From NCBI GenBank assembly GCA_015057955.1, contig SVDE01000018.1, positions 1-32,172 on the forward strand: a stretch of 32,172 nt of DNA, read 5' to 3'. The stretch is from Lachnospiraceae bacterium. Lineage in GTDB: Bacteria; Bacillota; Clostridia; Lachnospirales; Lachnospiraceae. Below, piece by piece: positions 1-5,885 of the stretch. Position 1 is the stretch's first letter; each line of letters opens with the position of its first letter. A program made the position numbers and the translations under genes. The notes under the pieces are model-generated. The model saw nothing but the letters and a program-made list of their open reading frames with translations. It had not been told where the DNA came from and searched no databases.

Positions 1-55
1 AATTTTATAAGCCTTCTGGTCACGCTTTGCGAGACCAAAGTGAGAGTCATTTTTT

Positions 56-131
56 CATAACATACACACACCTTAAAGCCGATAGCCCTTGATTTTCAAG
101 GGTTTTCTGCTATCTAAAATCATTTATGGTA
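56..131. repeat. attL: attL: left copy of the 76-bp prophage attachment repeat
   Basis: Bases 56-131 are identical to 32097-32172, a constant offset of 32,041. The bases before the repeats differ (T55, C32096), so the left edge of identity is real; the right edge is cut by the window end. Inside lies a dyad: CCCTTGA (86-92), TTT, TCAAGGG (96-102), with GATAGC (81-86) and GCTATC (109-114) outside it, as expected of a tyrosine-recombinase core. Bases 1-55 should be host DNA. The target gene was not recognised. Confidence 0.9.
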
Positions 132-149
132 CTAATTTGGTACTAAAAA
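127..149. repeat. Probable integrase arm-type site, left
   Basis: Two copies of TGGTACTA separated by three bases, followed by AAAA. The same 23-base arrangement with one mismatch recurs at 31985-32007, just inside attR. Paired short direct repeats flanking the core on both sides match arm sites bound by the N-terminal domain of Tn916/lambda-type integrases. The function is inferred. Confidence 0.55.
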
Positions 150-153
150 TAAA

Positions 154-176
154 AAACCGCACATAAAATGCGGTTT
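154..176 (-). terminator. Terminator of the integrase-repressor transcript
   Basis: The inverted repeat AAACCGCA (154-161) / TGCGGTTT (169-176) has a 7-base loop. On the minus strand it is followed by a T-rich stretch (complement of 142-153). It overlaps the integrase stop codon and ends leftward transcription before attL. Confidence 0.8.
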
Positions 177-1218
177 ATCTTAATTGATTCAGTCTGTCAA
201 CTATCTCTTTCTGTTTAGACGGGAACAGGTGGGAGTAAACTCTTAATGTCACTGAAGAGTCTCCATGCCCCAGCCGATCTGATACCAGCACTACGGGTGC
301 TCCCATGTTTATAAGTAGCGATGCATGAGAGTGACGCAGATCATGGATGGTTATCTCTGGAAGATCTGTTTTTCTTATGCGGTCCCTGAATACCTTCTGC
401 ACGGCATTGGCATTAGATACAAACTCGAACAGCCTTCCCGACTTATCATATACCTTGTCACTGTATTCCCTCAGCTCATCCATGTAAAACCCAGGCATAA
501 GAACATCACGCACAGAAGATTTTGTCTTCGGGGAGTAAACGATGTTCTGGCCATCTACACGGACCATGTTCCTGCGGATCCGGATGATGTTGTTCTCCCA
601 GTCTATGTCATTGAATGTAAGGGCAAGTAGTTCGCCTATCCTCATGCCGGACCAGTACAGGGTCTCATATAGGATATATGCTTTTGGATCCGTTATTGTC
701 TCCATGAAGCTGTCATACTGATCTTTCGTCCAGAATTTCAGTTTCGGTGGGTCTTCTTTGACCTGAAATCCAGCCTCTGACGCAGGATTATTAGTCAGCT
801 TATAATATTTCCGCCCAAAGTTATATATGCTTGAGAGGACCACGTGGCGCCCGTGAAGGGTATTCCCGGAAGCGGTATCATATTGGCTGTTCTGCCATTT
901 GATAACATCTAACGGAGAGACAGAAGCAGCAGGTCGTGATCCGAAGTATGGTTTTATATGATTATCTATCGCCTGCTGATATCCCCTGAGAGTGGTAGGC
1001 TTTACACGGTTCTTCTTAAACTCCAGGAACTGATCGCAAAGATCCGAAACAGTTATGGAGTCATTCTTTCCACTTGCTTTCTCAATGAAGGCCCTTTCAA
1101 ACTGTAAGGCTTCTTTCTTGGTTTTGAAGCCTCTTTTCTTCTTTACTTTTCTTTCACCCGTCCAGTCCTGATAATAGAATTTGACAAACCATGTGTCTCC
1201 ATCCTTATACGCTGGCAT
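175..1218 (-). CDS. int: Tyrosine site-specific integrase
   Basis: This 347-aa protein catalyses recombination between attP and attB. Residues 1-45 look like the AP2-like DNA-binding N-terminus, about 55-140 are the SAM-like core-binding domain, and about 160-340 are the catalytic domain. The catalytic set is visible: R193 (SGMRIGEL), K231 or K233 (PKTKSS), H292 and R295 (HDLRHS), H318 (LGHGD) and nucleophile Y328 (VYSHL). The start has a good GGAGG upstream on the minus strand. It lies 11 bases downstream of the repressor gene, so the two are probably one transcript. Its position beside attL and its length are normal for Tn916-type integrases. Confidence 0.96.
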   Translation of the reverse strand: MPAYKDGDTWFVKFYYQDWTGERKVKKKRGFKTKKEALQFERAFIEKASGKNDSITVSDLCDQFLEFKKNRVKPTTLRGYQQAIDNHIKPYFGSRPAASVSPLDVIKWQNSQYDTASGNTLHGRHVVLSSIYNFGRKYYKLTNNPASEAGFQVKEDPPKLKFWTKDQYDSFMETITDPKAYILYETLYWSGMRIGELLALTFNDIDWENNIIRIRRNMVRVDGQNIVYSPKTKSSVRDVLMPGFYMDELREYSDKVYDKSGRLFEFVSNANAVQKVFRDRIRKTDLPEITIHDLRHSHASLLINMGAPVVLVSDRLGHGDSSVTLRVYSHLFPSKQKEIVDRLNQLR

Positions 1219-1229
1219 AGGTATCCCTC

Positions 1230-1844
1230 CTATCTGTTATGATATACTCCCACACACCGACCGATGATACGGATCTGATCAAGTGTAGTAGCTACCGGAC
1301 TGTAATCAGAATTACATGGAATAAGCATTACAGAATTATCATTGATATATACCTTCTTTAGAGAAGCTTCACTAAGATCAAGCCTTTCAACAGCGTATAT
1401 ATCTCCATCATTAAAGTAATCATCCTTTTTTATAAAAGCAATGTCACCATCGTAGATCTGGGCGCCTTCCATAGAATTGCCTTTTACCTTCAGACAGAAA
1501 TCAGCATCCACCTGAATATCTATTATAAAGCTACCCTGGAAGTCATCCTGACAGTACACTCCATCCCCAGCGCATACAACACCAACAATAGGAAGCTTCT
1601 TTGCAGATGGCATGATAATGTTGGATGAAGAGGGAGCTGCGTTATCATCCATCCCCATTAACTCTTGCGGAAGGACGTTGAATATTTCGCATAGTTTCTC
1701 TATTGTGCTCCTTTTCAAGTTCACGACTCTGCCAGTTTCATATTTATTAATGGCGGCTTTTTTGAGGCCCAGTCTTGCTCCTAATTCCTCCTGGGTCATG
1801 CCACTCAACTCTCTTAACTCTTTGATCTTTTCTCCAGTATTCAT
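1230..1844 (-). CDS. LexA/CI-type prophage repressor with S24 peptidase domain
   Basis: This 204-aa protein maintains lysogeny. Residues 1-60 form an XRE helix-turn-helix (MTQEELGARLGLKKAAINKYE). Residues about 84-200 form a LexA/S24 self-cleavage domain with the Ala92-Gly93 cleavage dipeptide (VVCAGDG), the nucleophile Ser124 in KGNSMEG, and the Lys163/164 general base in SLKKVY. From the family, RecA-stimulated self-cleavage would make the prophage SOS-inducible. It is divergent from the cro-like gene and probably binds the TATCTTnnnAAGATA sites between them. Its start is preceded by AGGAG on the minus strand. Confidence 0.93.
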   Translation of the reverse strand: MNTGEKIKELRELSGMTQEELGARLGLKKAAINKYETGRVVNLKRSTIEKLCEIFNVLPQELMGMDDNAAPSSSNIIMPSAKKLPIVGVVCAGDGVYCQDDFQGSFIIDIQVDADFCLKVKGNSMEGAQIYDGDIAFIKKDDYFNDGDIYAVERLDLSEASLKKVYINDNSVMLIPCNSDYSPVATTLDQIRIIGRCVGVYHNR

Positions 1845-1890
1845 TATTCCTTTATCTCCTTTTAAAGCGTTTATAGTGGCGAGTATCTAT

Positions 1891-1918
1891 ATTTTATCAC
1901 AAATATTCTTATTTTCAA
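1891..1918 (-). promoter_or_regulatory. Leftward promoter for repressor and integrase
   Basis: Reading the minus strand, TTGAAA (1913-1918) and TAAAAT (1891-1896) are separated by 16 bases, about 50 bases upstream of the repressor start. This is a good sigma-A-like match. It has no full operator on it, only a TATCT half site near 1884. Confidence 0.65.
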
Positions 1919-1925
1919 GAAAAAA

Positions 1926-1940
1926 TATCTTGACAAGACA
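1926..1940. promoter_or_regulatory. Operator O1, over the -35 of the cro promoter
   Basis: TATCTTGACAAGACA matches the dyad TATCTTnnnAAGATA, with a perfect central TCTTGACAAGA palindrome. It contains the -35 hexamer TTGACA (1930-1935), so repressor bound here would block the rightward promoter. Confidence 0.7.
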
Positions 1941-1958
1941 CTTTTGTTGTTATATTAT
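1930..1958 (+). promoter_or_regulatory. Rightward early promoter
   Basis: The consensus TTGACA (1930-1935), a 17-base spacer and TATTAT (1953-1958) place the start near 1965, ahead of the cro-like gene. O1 covers the -35 and O2 covers the start point. It is probably the main early promoter. Confidence 0.85.
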
Positions 1959-1962
1959 TGTG

Positions 1963-1979
1963 GTGTCTTAAAAAGATAC
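1963..1979. promoter_or_regulatory. Operator O2, at the early transcription start
   Basis: GTGTCTTAAAAAGATAC is an inverted repeat of the same family as O1 and O3 (TGTCTT AAA AAGATA). It lies at the predicted +1, between the promoter and the cro-like gene. Confidence 0.7.
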
Positions 1980-1998
1980 TCGAAAAGGAGGACCAACA

Positions 1999-2217
1999 AT
2001 GAATAAGCAGTTGCTTCAATCATATATAGTAAAATATGATGGGAACCAGAAGAATTTGGCTGAAGCCCTTGGTATTAGCCTATCCAGACTAAACGCTAAG
2101 ATGAACTGCTATGGAGGCGCTGAGTTTACTCAGTCCGAAATGGCTTTCATAAAAGCACGTTATGGTTTAGGAGACGAGGAGTTCAACCAAATTTTTTTTG
2201 CTAATTTAGTATCTTAA
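1999..2217 (+). CDS. Cro-like helix-turn-helix regulator
   Basis: This 72-aa protein has a helix-turn-helix at about residues 14-33 (NQKNLAEALGISLSRLNAKM) and no other domain. It is the first gene transcribed away from the repressor, the position of Cro in lambdoid switches, and AAGGAGG precedes its start. It probably represses the repressor promoter and tunes early transcription. Its stop codon lies inside a perfect operator (2210-2224), so its own 3' end is a regulator-binding site. Confidence 0.85.
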   Translation: MNKQLLQSYIVKYDGNQKNLAEALGISLSRLNAKMNCYGGAEFTQSEMAFIKARYGLGDEEFNQIFFANLVS

Positions 2218-2224
2218 AAAGATA
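2210..2224. promoter_or_regulatory. Operator O3, perfect copy across the cro stop codon
   Basis: TATCTTAAAAAGATA is a perfect 6+3+6 dyad and the best of the three sites. It includes the TAA stop of the cro-like gene (2215-2217) and sits about 245 bases downstream of O2. That spacing would allow looping or a roadblock to early transcription. The function is inferred. Confidence 0.65.
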
Positions 2225-2228
2225 TTCA

Positions 2229-2279
2229 CCTGTTATAAACTACGTTTACAACAGGAAGATTCCTCTTGACAGAGGAATC
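2229..2279 (+). other. Two tandem hairpins before the early operon
   Basis: Hairpin 1 pairs 2229-2240 with 2244-2255 (11 of 12 pairs, CCTGTT...AACAGG, 3-base loop). Hairpin 2 is GATTCCTC (2258-2265) / GAGGAATC (2272-2279) with loop TTGACA. Neither is followed by a T-run, so they are not ordinary terminators. They could be an antitermination or attenuation site, or protein-binding palindromes. The region has no gene. Confidence 0.55.
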
Positions 2280-2304
2280 TAAAGAACCATAGGAGGATAA
2301 GGAA

Positions 2305-2544
2305 ATGAACAAAGCAAGAAGAAAGAAACTTGAAGAGGCAAAGTATCTTTTGCTGAAAGCATCCGAGATTATAACGGAATGCTATGAAGAGGAGGACGAA
2401 GCTTATGAGAATCTCCCGGAGAGTCTCCAGGACTCCGAACGCGGTGAAGCCATGCAGGAGTACATCGAAGCTATGACGGACGCCATAGAAGAGATCGATG
2501 ATATCAGAGAGGATCTCATTAGGATCATCGATGAGGATATGTAA
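2305..2544 (+). CDS. Acidic helical early protein
   Basis: This 79-aa protein is strongly acidic and probably all helical; it opens with a basic patch (NKARRKKLEEAK) and ends in EEIDDIREDLIRIIDEDM. AGGAGG precedes the start. Small acidic helical proteins are common at this place in Bacillota phages, but no function is assigned. It is the first gene after the tandem hairpins and would be expressed early. An acidic DNA-mimic or regulator role is conceivable but unsupported. Confidence 0.7.
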   Translation: MNKARRKKLEEAKYLLLKASEIITECYEEEDEAYENLPESLQDSERGEAMQEYIEAMTDAIEEIDDIREDLIRIIDEDM

Positions 2545-2569
2545 GAGATATTGGAGGAGGTACTGAACA

Positions 2570-2863
2570 ATGGCTAAGATCAAAGCAATTATAAAGAGAC
2601 CTGATGAAAAGGTCGGTCACATGACATGGATATCCGATACGCTGGAGAATCTCCAGAGAACAGTAGGCGGATACATCGAAACAGTAACCTTCGGGGATAT
2701 GGTCATCATATGTGACGAAGAAGGAAGGCTGAAGAAGAAGGAACCCAACTGCACAATAGGAAATGTTTCTTTCGTGGGAACCATCATAGCGGTAGGTCAG
2801 GACGGAGACGAGTTCGCTGATGTGCCCATAGACATGACGGGATGGAAGTTCCTTATAAAGTAG
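2570..2863 (+). CDS. DUF3846-like early protein
   Basis: This 97-aa protein has the pattern VGGYIETVTFGDMVIICDEEG followed by the PNC and VGTIIAVG segments. I associate this pattern with DUF3846, a small phage and plasmid family of unknown function. The start has GGAGGAGG upstream. It lies 25 bases after the preceding acidic gene, in the same operon. Family membership is from recall of the motif and was not searched. Confidence 0.65.
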   Translation: MAKIKAIIKRPDEKVGHMTWISDTLENLQRTVGGYIETVTFGDMVIICDEEGRLKKKEPNCTIGNVSFVGTIIAVGQDGDEFADVPIDMTGWKFLIK

Positions 2864-2872
2864 GAGGCTGTC

Positions 2873-3040
2873 ATGTTGCTCGGAGTAAAAGAGGTGATGT
2901 CTCTGCTGGGTATCGGTAGGACTCAGGCTTACAAGTACATAGCAGAGCTTAACCAAGAGCTTGAAGAAAAAGGGTACCTGACTGTAAAAGGGAAGGTGCC
3001 GAAGAAGTATCTTGAAAAAAGGTTTGGATTAGGAGGCTGA
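2873..3040 (+). CDS. Small excisionase-like HTH protein
   Basis: This 55-aa protein begins MLLGVKEVMSLLGIGRTQAY, a winged/MerR-type helix-turn-helix like HTH_17 excisionase proteins, and continues with a basic wing (VKGKVPKKYLEKRFG). TAGGAGG lies just upstream, partly in the stop of the previous gene. It could be the excisionase partner of the integrase or a transcription factor; its early-operon position away from int does not decide. It is short but complete. Confidence 0.7.
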   Translation: MLLGVKEVMSLLGIGRTQAYKYIAELNQELEEKGYLTVKGKVPKKYLEKRFGLGG

Positions 3041-3042
3041 AC

Positions 3043-3153
3043 ATGTGGGATGAAATTTTGCGAGGGACGATGAAGCTGGCATGGGTGTGGATCCCATTCT
3101 TCGGGCTCCTCATAGCTGCAGGAATCTATGAAACAAAGAAAGGGATAAAGTAA
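3043..3153 (+). CDS. Single-helix membrane miniprotein
   Basis: This 36-aa protein has one hydrophobic helix at about residues 10-29 (LAWVWIPFFGLLIAAGIY) between short charged ends. AGGAGG (3031-3036) precedes its start inside the 3' end of the upstream gene, and its TAA stop overlaps the ATG of the next gene by one base (TAATG). This packing supports translation. Function unknown; membrane miniproteins of this kind can be superinfection-exclusion or toxin peptides, which is speculation here. Confidence 0.6.
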   Translation: MWDEILRGTMKLAWVWIPFFGLLIAAGIYETKKGIK

Positions 3154-3506
3154 TGAATATAATGGATGTTCAATTCAACGAGATAAGAGAAAGCTTAAAT
3201 TCGGGCTTAAACAATCTCTTTCATGCAATGAAGGCAAAGAATACGGATTCCGGATCTGTAACGCTCAAAATAAAGGTGGAGAATGAAAGCCTGATTGAAG
3301 AGATTCCTGACCCGGATACCGGGGAAATGATAAATGCGATTACATCAAAGATACCACACTTTGATTATAGCGTTGCAATAGGAATAAATCTCAAGACTCA
3401 GATAAAGGGTAGCGTGGATCCTGGACAGAAAGTCGAATATGACAAGGCAACAGGAGAGTACGTATTAGTAAAGGTTAAAACTAATCAGACGGAGATGGAT
3501 ATATGA
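3153..3506 (+). CDS. Hypothetical early protein, 117 aa
   Basis: A soluble mixed alpha/beta protein. Its helical N-terminus (about 1-30) is followed by strands around residues 38-115, including LKIKVENESL and VAIGINLKTQIKGSV, and it ends in a charged tail. Similar proteins are, from memory, frequent in early regions of Clostridia prophages. Translation is coupled to neighbours: its ATG overlaps the previous stop and its TGA overlaps the next ATG (ATGA). No catalytic motif is visible. Confidence 0.65.
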   Translation: MNIMDVQFNEIRESLNSGLNNLFHAMKAKNTDSGSVTLKIKVENESLIEEIPDPDTGEMINAITSKIPHFDYSVAIGINLKTQIKGSVDPGQKVEYDKATGEYVLVKVKTNQTEMDI

Positions 3507-3844
3507 ACGAGGGATATATAAGGCAGAAAACTGAACAACTGGGTTATGACTCCATAGATTCGCTTATGAATTTGTTGGCTGAAGTAGGTCAGGAGATGGT
3601 ATCGCAGGGAGTCCATGTTGAGAAGATACTTCAGTATATGGGAATGCAGTACAGCACTATTACACGCAATTTGCTTGAGGTAGGCTACGGGACTAATTCA
3701 CATGAAGAGGGAAAGATTGCACCAGAGCCACCTGTAGAACCTGCAGTCTTTTGGGAGCCAGGAAAGAATACGATAACACTGTACCCCGGGGAAACGTACA
3801 CACTGAAGATAATATCAGATCAGGAGAAAGGAGCAGCTGAATGA
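3503..3844 (+). CDS. Hypothetical early protein, 113 aa
   Basis: The N-terminal two-thirds (1-70) look helical, possibly DNA-binding (SQGVHVEKILQYMGMQYSTI). A Pro-rich linker (APEPPVEPAVFWEP) follows, then a short beta segment (NTITLYPGETYTLKII). Its start overlaps the upstream stop by ATGA and its stop overlaps the next ATG. Not recognised as any named family. Confidence 0.6.
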   Translation: MNEGYIRQKTEQLGYDSIDSLMNLLAEVGQEMVSQGVHVEKILQYMGMQYSTITRNLLEVGYGTNSHEEGKIAPEPPVEPAVFWEPGKNTITLYPGETYTLKIISDQEKGAAE

Positions 3845-4083
3845 TTCTCACGCCAAAAGAGAAAGAAAAGAAGAAAAAATATGTTGAGATCCTCCGTGAT
3901 GCTTTTACGTTTGATGAAAGAAGCGGAGTAGTCGATATGCGGTACGAAGTAATAGACATGCCGGATGTGTACGAGGAGAATGTTAAGGTGTTCTTTGAAG
4001 GCGGAGGGCTCCGAAGAGTAAATGTGACAGGAGACTCGTGCCAGGGAATGTATATCGACATCGGCAGGGCGGTGTACGGCTGA
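3841..4083 (+). CDS. Hypothetical early protein, 80 aa
   Basis: An 80-aa protein with a very basic N-terminus (ILTPKEKEKKKKYVEILRD) and a C-terminus ending VTGDSCQGMYIDIGRAVYG. The start overlaps the previous stop (TGATG arrangement after GAAAGGAG), and its TGA shares a base with the next ATG at 4083. No family recognised; its operon position suggests early expression. Confidence 0.6.
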   Translation: MILTPKEKEKKKKYVEILRDAFTFDERSGVVDMRYEVIDMPDVYEENVKVFFEGGGLRRVNVTGDSCQGMYIDIGRAVYG

Positions 4084-4439
4084 TGAGCTGCATTTGCCCG
4101 GAGTGTGGAGCTGAGAACTTCAAAGTCGGGAAGATCTGCAGCAAGACCGGTGAGACTGTATGTATAGACTGCTGCAGGAAGTGCGAGAACTACTTCTTTA
4201 ATGATGCATATTTCGCTCATGGCTGCCGGTATGGCGTTCATGAATGGCATACAAGCATTACTGAAGAGGAAGCCAGGTTGAACAGAATCAGATCCCGGAT
4301 AGAAGATAAGATACAGCTGCAGGAGAAGATCCTTGAGAGAGGATATCGCAACGACAGAAAGATCGCCAACAGAATCGAAGGTGAAATCACTCGTCTGAGA
4401 TATGAGGCGTCAAAGATCCAGGCTGAAATGGCATTATGA
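4083..4439 (+). CDS. Zinc-ribbon protein with C-terminal coiled coil
   Basis: A 118-aa protein. The ATG at 4083, overlapping the preceding TGA by one base, is chosen over an upstream in-frame ATG because the zinc ribbon starts there. Residues 3-60 are Cys-rich: CICPECGAEN, then GKIC, CIDCCRKC and HGCRYGVHEWH. Residues about 60-118 form a charged coiled coil (EEEARLNRIRSRIEDK...). It probably binds metal and nucleic acid or protein; exact role unknown. It is the last gene before the RNA-like gap. Confidence 0.65.
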   Translation: MSCICPECGAENFKVGKICSKTGETVCIDCCRKCENYFFNDAYFAHGCRYGVHEWHTSITEEEARLNRIRSRIEDKIQLQEKILERGYRNDRKIANRIEGEITRLRYEASKIQAEMAL

Positions 4440-4441
4440 CG

Positions 4442-4606
4442 ATATAAAGCAGGGCCCGGCTCAACTGGAAGAAACAATTATATATATCGGCGATTAGACT
4501 CAATCTTATTAACAAACCAAAACCAATGAATCATCAAGAAAGGAGATTACTTATCCTTTTGCTAGGTGATGAGACATTACTTATATTTACGGGCCCTGCT
4601 TAATAT
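4442..4606 (+). ncRNA. Candidate structured RNA closed by a long stem
   Basis: This gene-free gap contains a long-range inverted repeat: 4442-4458 pairs with 4590-4606, 16 pairs with one A-A mismatch, 12 of them consecutive (AAGCAGGGCCCG / CGGGCCCTGCTT). Inside, TCATCA (4531-4536) pairs with TGATGA (4567-4572), enclosing AAAGGA (4539-4544) / TCCTTT (4554-4559). ATTACTTAT occurs twice (4546-4554, 4576-4584). It ends 12 bases before the next start codon, with the SD (4609-4613) left free. It could be a leader riboregulator of the next gene or an independent RNA. It matches no family I recognise. Confidence 0.6.
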
Positions 4607-4618
4607 ATAGGAGATCAT

Positions 4619-4843
4619 ATGACTAATTTACTAATTAGAGGACTGAGTAAACCTAAAGGGACTAAAAAAATATCTATATGTTTCTATCTTGAGGATGGAA
4701 GCATCGAAGGCGTCAATGAGATATGGCCTATTGAAACTGAGGAGATGAGCGACCTGCAGTATAACGCGTTCAGAGACTTTCAATCACTTCTAATAAAGAA
4801 GATCGAAGACACAATCTTATATGGAGAAAAGATGGATGAATAG
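4619..4843 (+). CDS. Hypothetical early protein downstream of the structured RNA
   Basis: A 74-aa protein with AGGAG (4609-4613) five bases before its ATG. The sequence is mixed, with a basic N-terminus (LIRGLSKPKGTKKISICFYL) and a helical C-terminus (NAFRDFQSLLIKKIEDTIL). No family recognised. It is the first gene after the 165-base structured element, so it is the most likely target if that element regulates in cis. Confidence 0.6.
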   Translation: MTNLLIRGLSKPKGTKKISICFYLEDGSIEGVNEIWPIETEEMSDLQYNAFRDFQSLLIKKIEDTILYGEKMDE

Positions 4844-4852
4844 GAGAGAGCA

Positions 4853-5032
4853 ATGTTCCCAAAATATGATATGACATATAGTGAAGTTCTGTACTCTATA
4901 GAAGTTGTAGAACAGTTTATATTAGATTTCAATATCCCCATTTCTATAAGGACAATGGAAGATCTAAAATCTATAGAAAAATATTGTAAGGATCTATTAA
5001 AGGAAGTATTGAAAGGTAGGACAACCGAATGA
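4853..5032 (+). CDS. Hypothetical small early protein, 59 aa
   Basis: A 59-aa mostly helical protein: MFPKYDMTYSEVLYSIEVVE, then a second helix ending YCKDLLKEVLKGRTTE. AGGAGAGAG lies just upstream, at the end of the preceding gene, and its TGA overlaps the next ATG (ATGA, 5029-5032). Base composition is markedly AT-rich. No family recognised. Confidence 0.6.
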   Translation: MFPKYDMTYSEVLYSIEVVEQFILDFNIPISIRTMEDLKSIEKYCKDLLKEVLKGRTTE

Positions 5033-5388
5033 ATATGAAAGAAACTAAAGAAGAAGGCTTAGAAGTATTATATCGTGTTTCATGCGAGTTAAGTCTACGT
5101 GAAGACGTTATACGGACTCCTGGAGGAGTGTTTATCCCTAATGGGATGATAATGAGCTGTAGAAAAGGCAAAACACTAGTGAATAAGATAGAGTTTTCCG
5201 GCGGAAAAGTTACCTTTGTAAAGATTCAGAATGGTCACTGGATAAAAGTCTGTCCAGCTGGAATATATGAGTGCTCTGAGTGTCATCAGCATGTTTTGAC
5301 TGACAGTATAGAAGCATATTCTTATTGCCACCACTGCGGATCAAAGATGGAGAGGAGGACGAACTATGACAACTGCAGCAAAGCATAG
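5029..5388 (+). CDS. Early protein with C-terminal zinc ribbon
   Basis: A 119-aa protein. The C-terminal part (about 80-110) is a classic phage zinc ribbon: YECSECHQHV, then YCHHCGSKM, giving CxxC...CxxC. The N-terminal part is beta-rich (GGVFIPNGMIMSCRKGKTL). Such ribbons are common in small phage proteins and imply metal binding and probably nucleic-acid or protein contact. It overlaps both neighbours, indicating coupled translation. Confidence 0.65.
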   Translation: MNMKETKEEGLEVLYRVSCELSLREDVIRTPGGVFIPNGMIMSCRKGKTLVNKIEFSGGKVTFVKIQNGHWIKVCPAGIYECSECHQHVLTDSIEAYSYCHHCGSKMERRTNYDNCSKA

Positions 5389-5557
5389 GAGAAGATCTAG
5401 ACGCAGCCATAGAGATATGACTTGGGCGAATAGTTTTAGAAGGAACGCATTCAGAAGAGAAAATGACAAAGCTAAATCAAGCAATATTAAGTCATGGATC
5501 CAAGGTATCATGAAAAAAATTAAGCAGCCTGAAGAGGAGGAGTCGGATAATGAGTAG
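5366..5557 (+). CDS. Very basic small early protein
   Basis: A 63-aa protein. Residues 6-35 are Arg/Lys-rich (KHRRRSRRSHRDM, FRRNAFRREND) and the end is acidic (KQPEEEESDNE). It starts inside the end of the zinc-ribbon gene after GAGAGGAGGAC. The charge pattern suggests nucleic-acid binding. Its whole length is supported only by the good SD and the operon spacing, so confidence is moderate. Confidence 0.5.
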   Translation: MTTAAKHRRRSRRSHRDMTWANSFRRNAFRRENDKAKSSNIKSWIQGIMKKIKQPEEEESDNE

Positions 5558-5885
5558 CTTATTCATACCAGGAATGAATAAGCCGGAACGCTGTAGTATG
5601 TGTCCGGCATATCACTTGATAGAAGTTCCGAAGACATGGTTAGATCCGGATCCGACATTTAAAGTAAAACTCTTTTGTGCGTTGACCCAGGAGGATATAG
5701 AAGATATCAGAAACGTTAACCGCAATTGCCCACTAATAGAGATACCGACTCCACACGGAAGGCTGATAGATAAGGATGAATTATTAAGCCATTTGAGTAA
5801 AGACCCATTATTTGATTTAGTAGAACGGTACGGTGTAAGTGGTGTAATTGAAAGCCGACCGACCATATTAGAAGCGGAGGAATGA
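5550..5885 (+). CDS. Common Bacillota-phage hypothetical protein (GRLIDKDEL type)
   Basis: A 111-aa protein with an N-terminal CSMCPAYHL Cys motif and a C-terminal signature NCPLIEIPTPHGRLIDKDEL ending in IESRPTILEAEE. I recognise this as a frequent but uncharacterised protein of gut Clostridia prophages. The paired cysteines (CSMC, FCA, NCPL) suggest a metal site. Its start overlaps the previous gene and GAGGAGG lies upstream. Its last codons are part of a 17-base repeat also found at the end of the next gene. Confidence 0.7.
   Translation: MSSLFIPGMNKPERCSMCPAYHLIEVPKTWLDPDPTFKVKLFCALTQEDIEDIRNVNRNCPLIEIPTPHGRLIDKDELLSHLSKDPLFDLVERYGVSGVIESRPTILEAEE
5867..5883 (+). repeat. 17-bp junction repeat, copy 1
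   Basis: ATTAGAAGCGGAGGAAT encodes the C-terminal LEAEE and also supplies the SD for the next gene. It is identical to 6040-6056, 173 bases away, so the 57-codon gene between them is bracketed by identical junctions. Confidence 0.8.

Noticed and set aside
325-630. Open frame on the plus strand opposite the integrase gene
   Set aside because: It lies wholly antisense to a gene with all catalytic residues and has no SD.
1901-1925. TTCTT...AAGAA near 1907-1921 as a fourth operator
   Set aside because: The half-site spacing does not match the 3-base centre of the other operators; probably chance in AT-rich DNA.
4442-4606. Retron msr-msd RNA
   Set aside because: The enclosing inverted repeats resemble retron a1/a2 arms, but no reverse transcriptase is encoded nearby.
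4442-4606. phi29-type packaging RNA
   Set aside because: Similar length, but the phage has an HK97/phiC31-type terminase and the element lies in the early, not the packaging, region.
4569-4610. 13-codon reading frame starting at ATG 4569 inside the structured gap
   Set aside because: Its only SD-like sequence (near 4540) is too far away and lies in the paired hairpin; coding is not supported.
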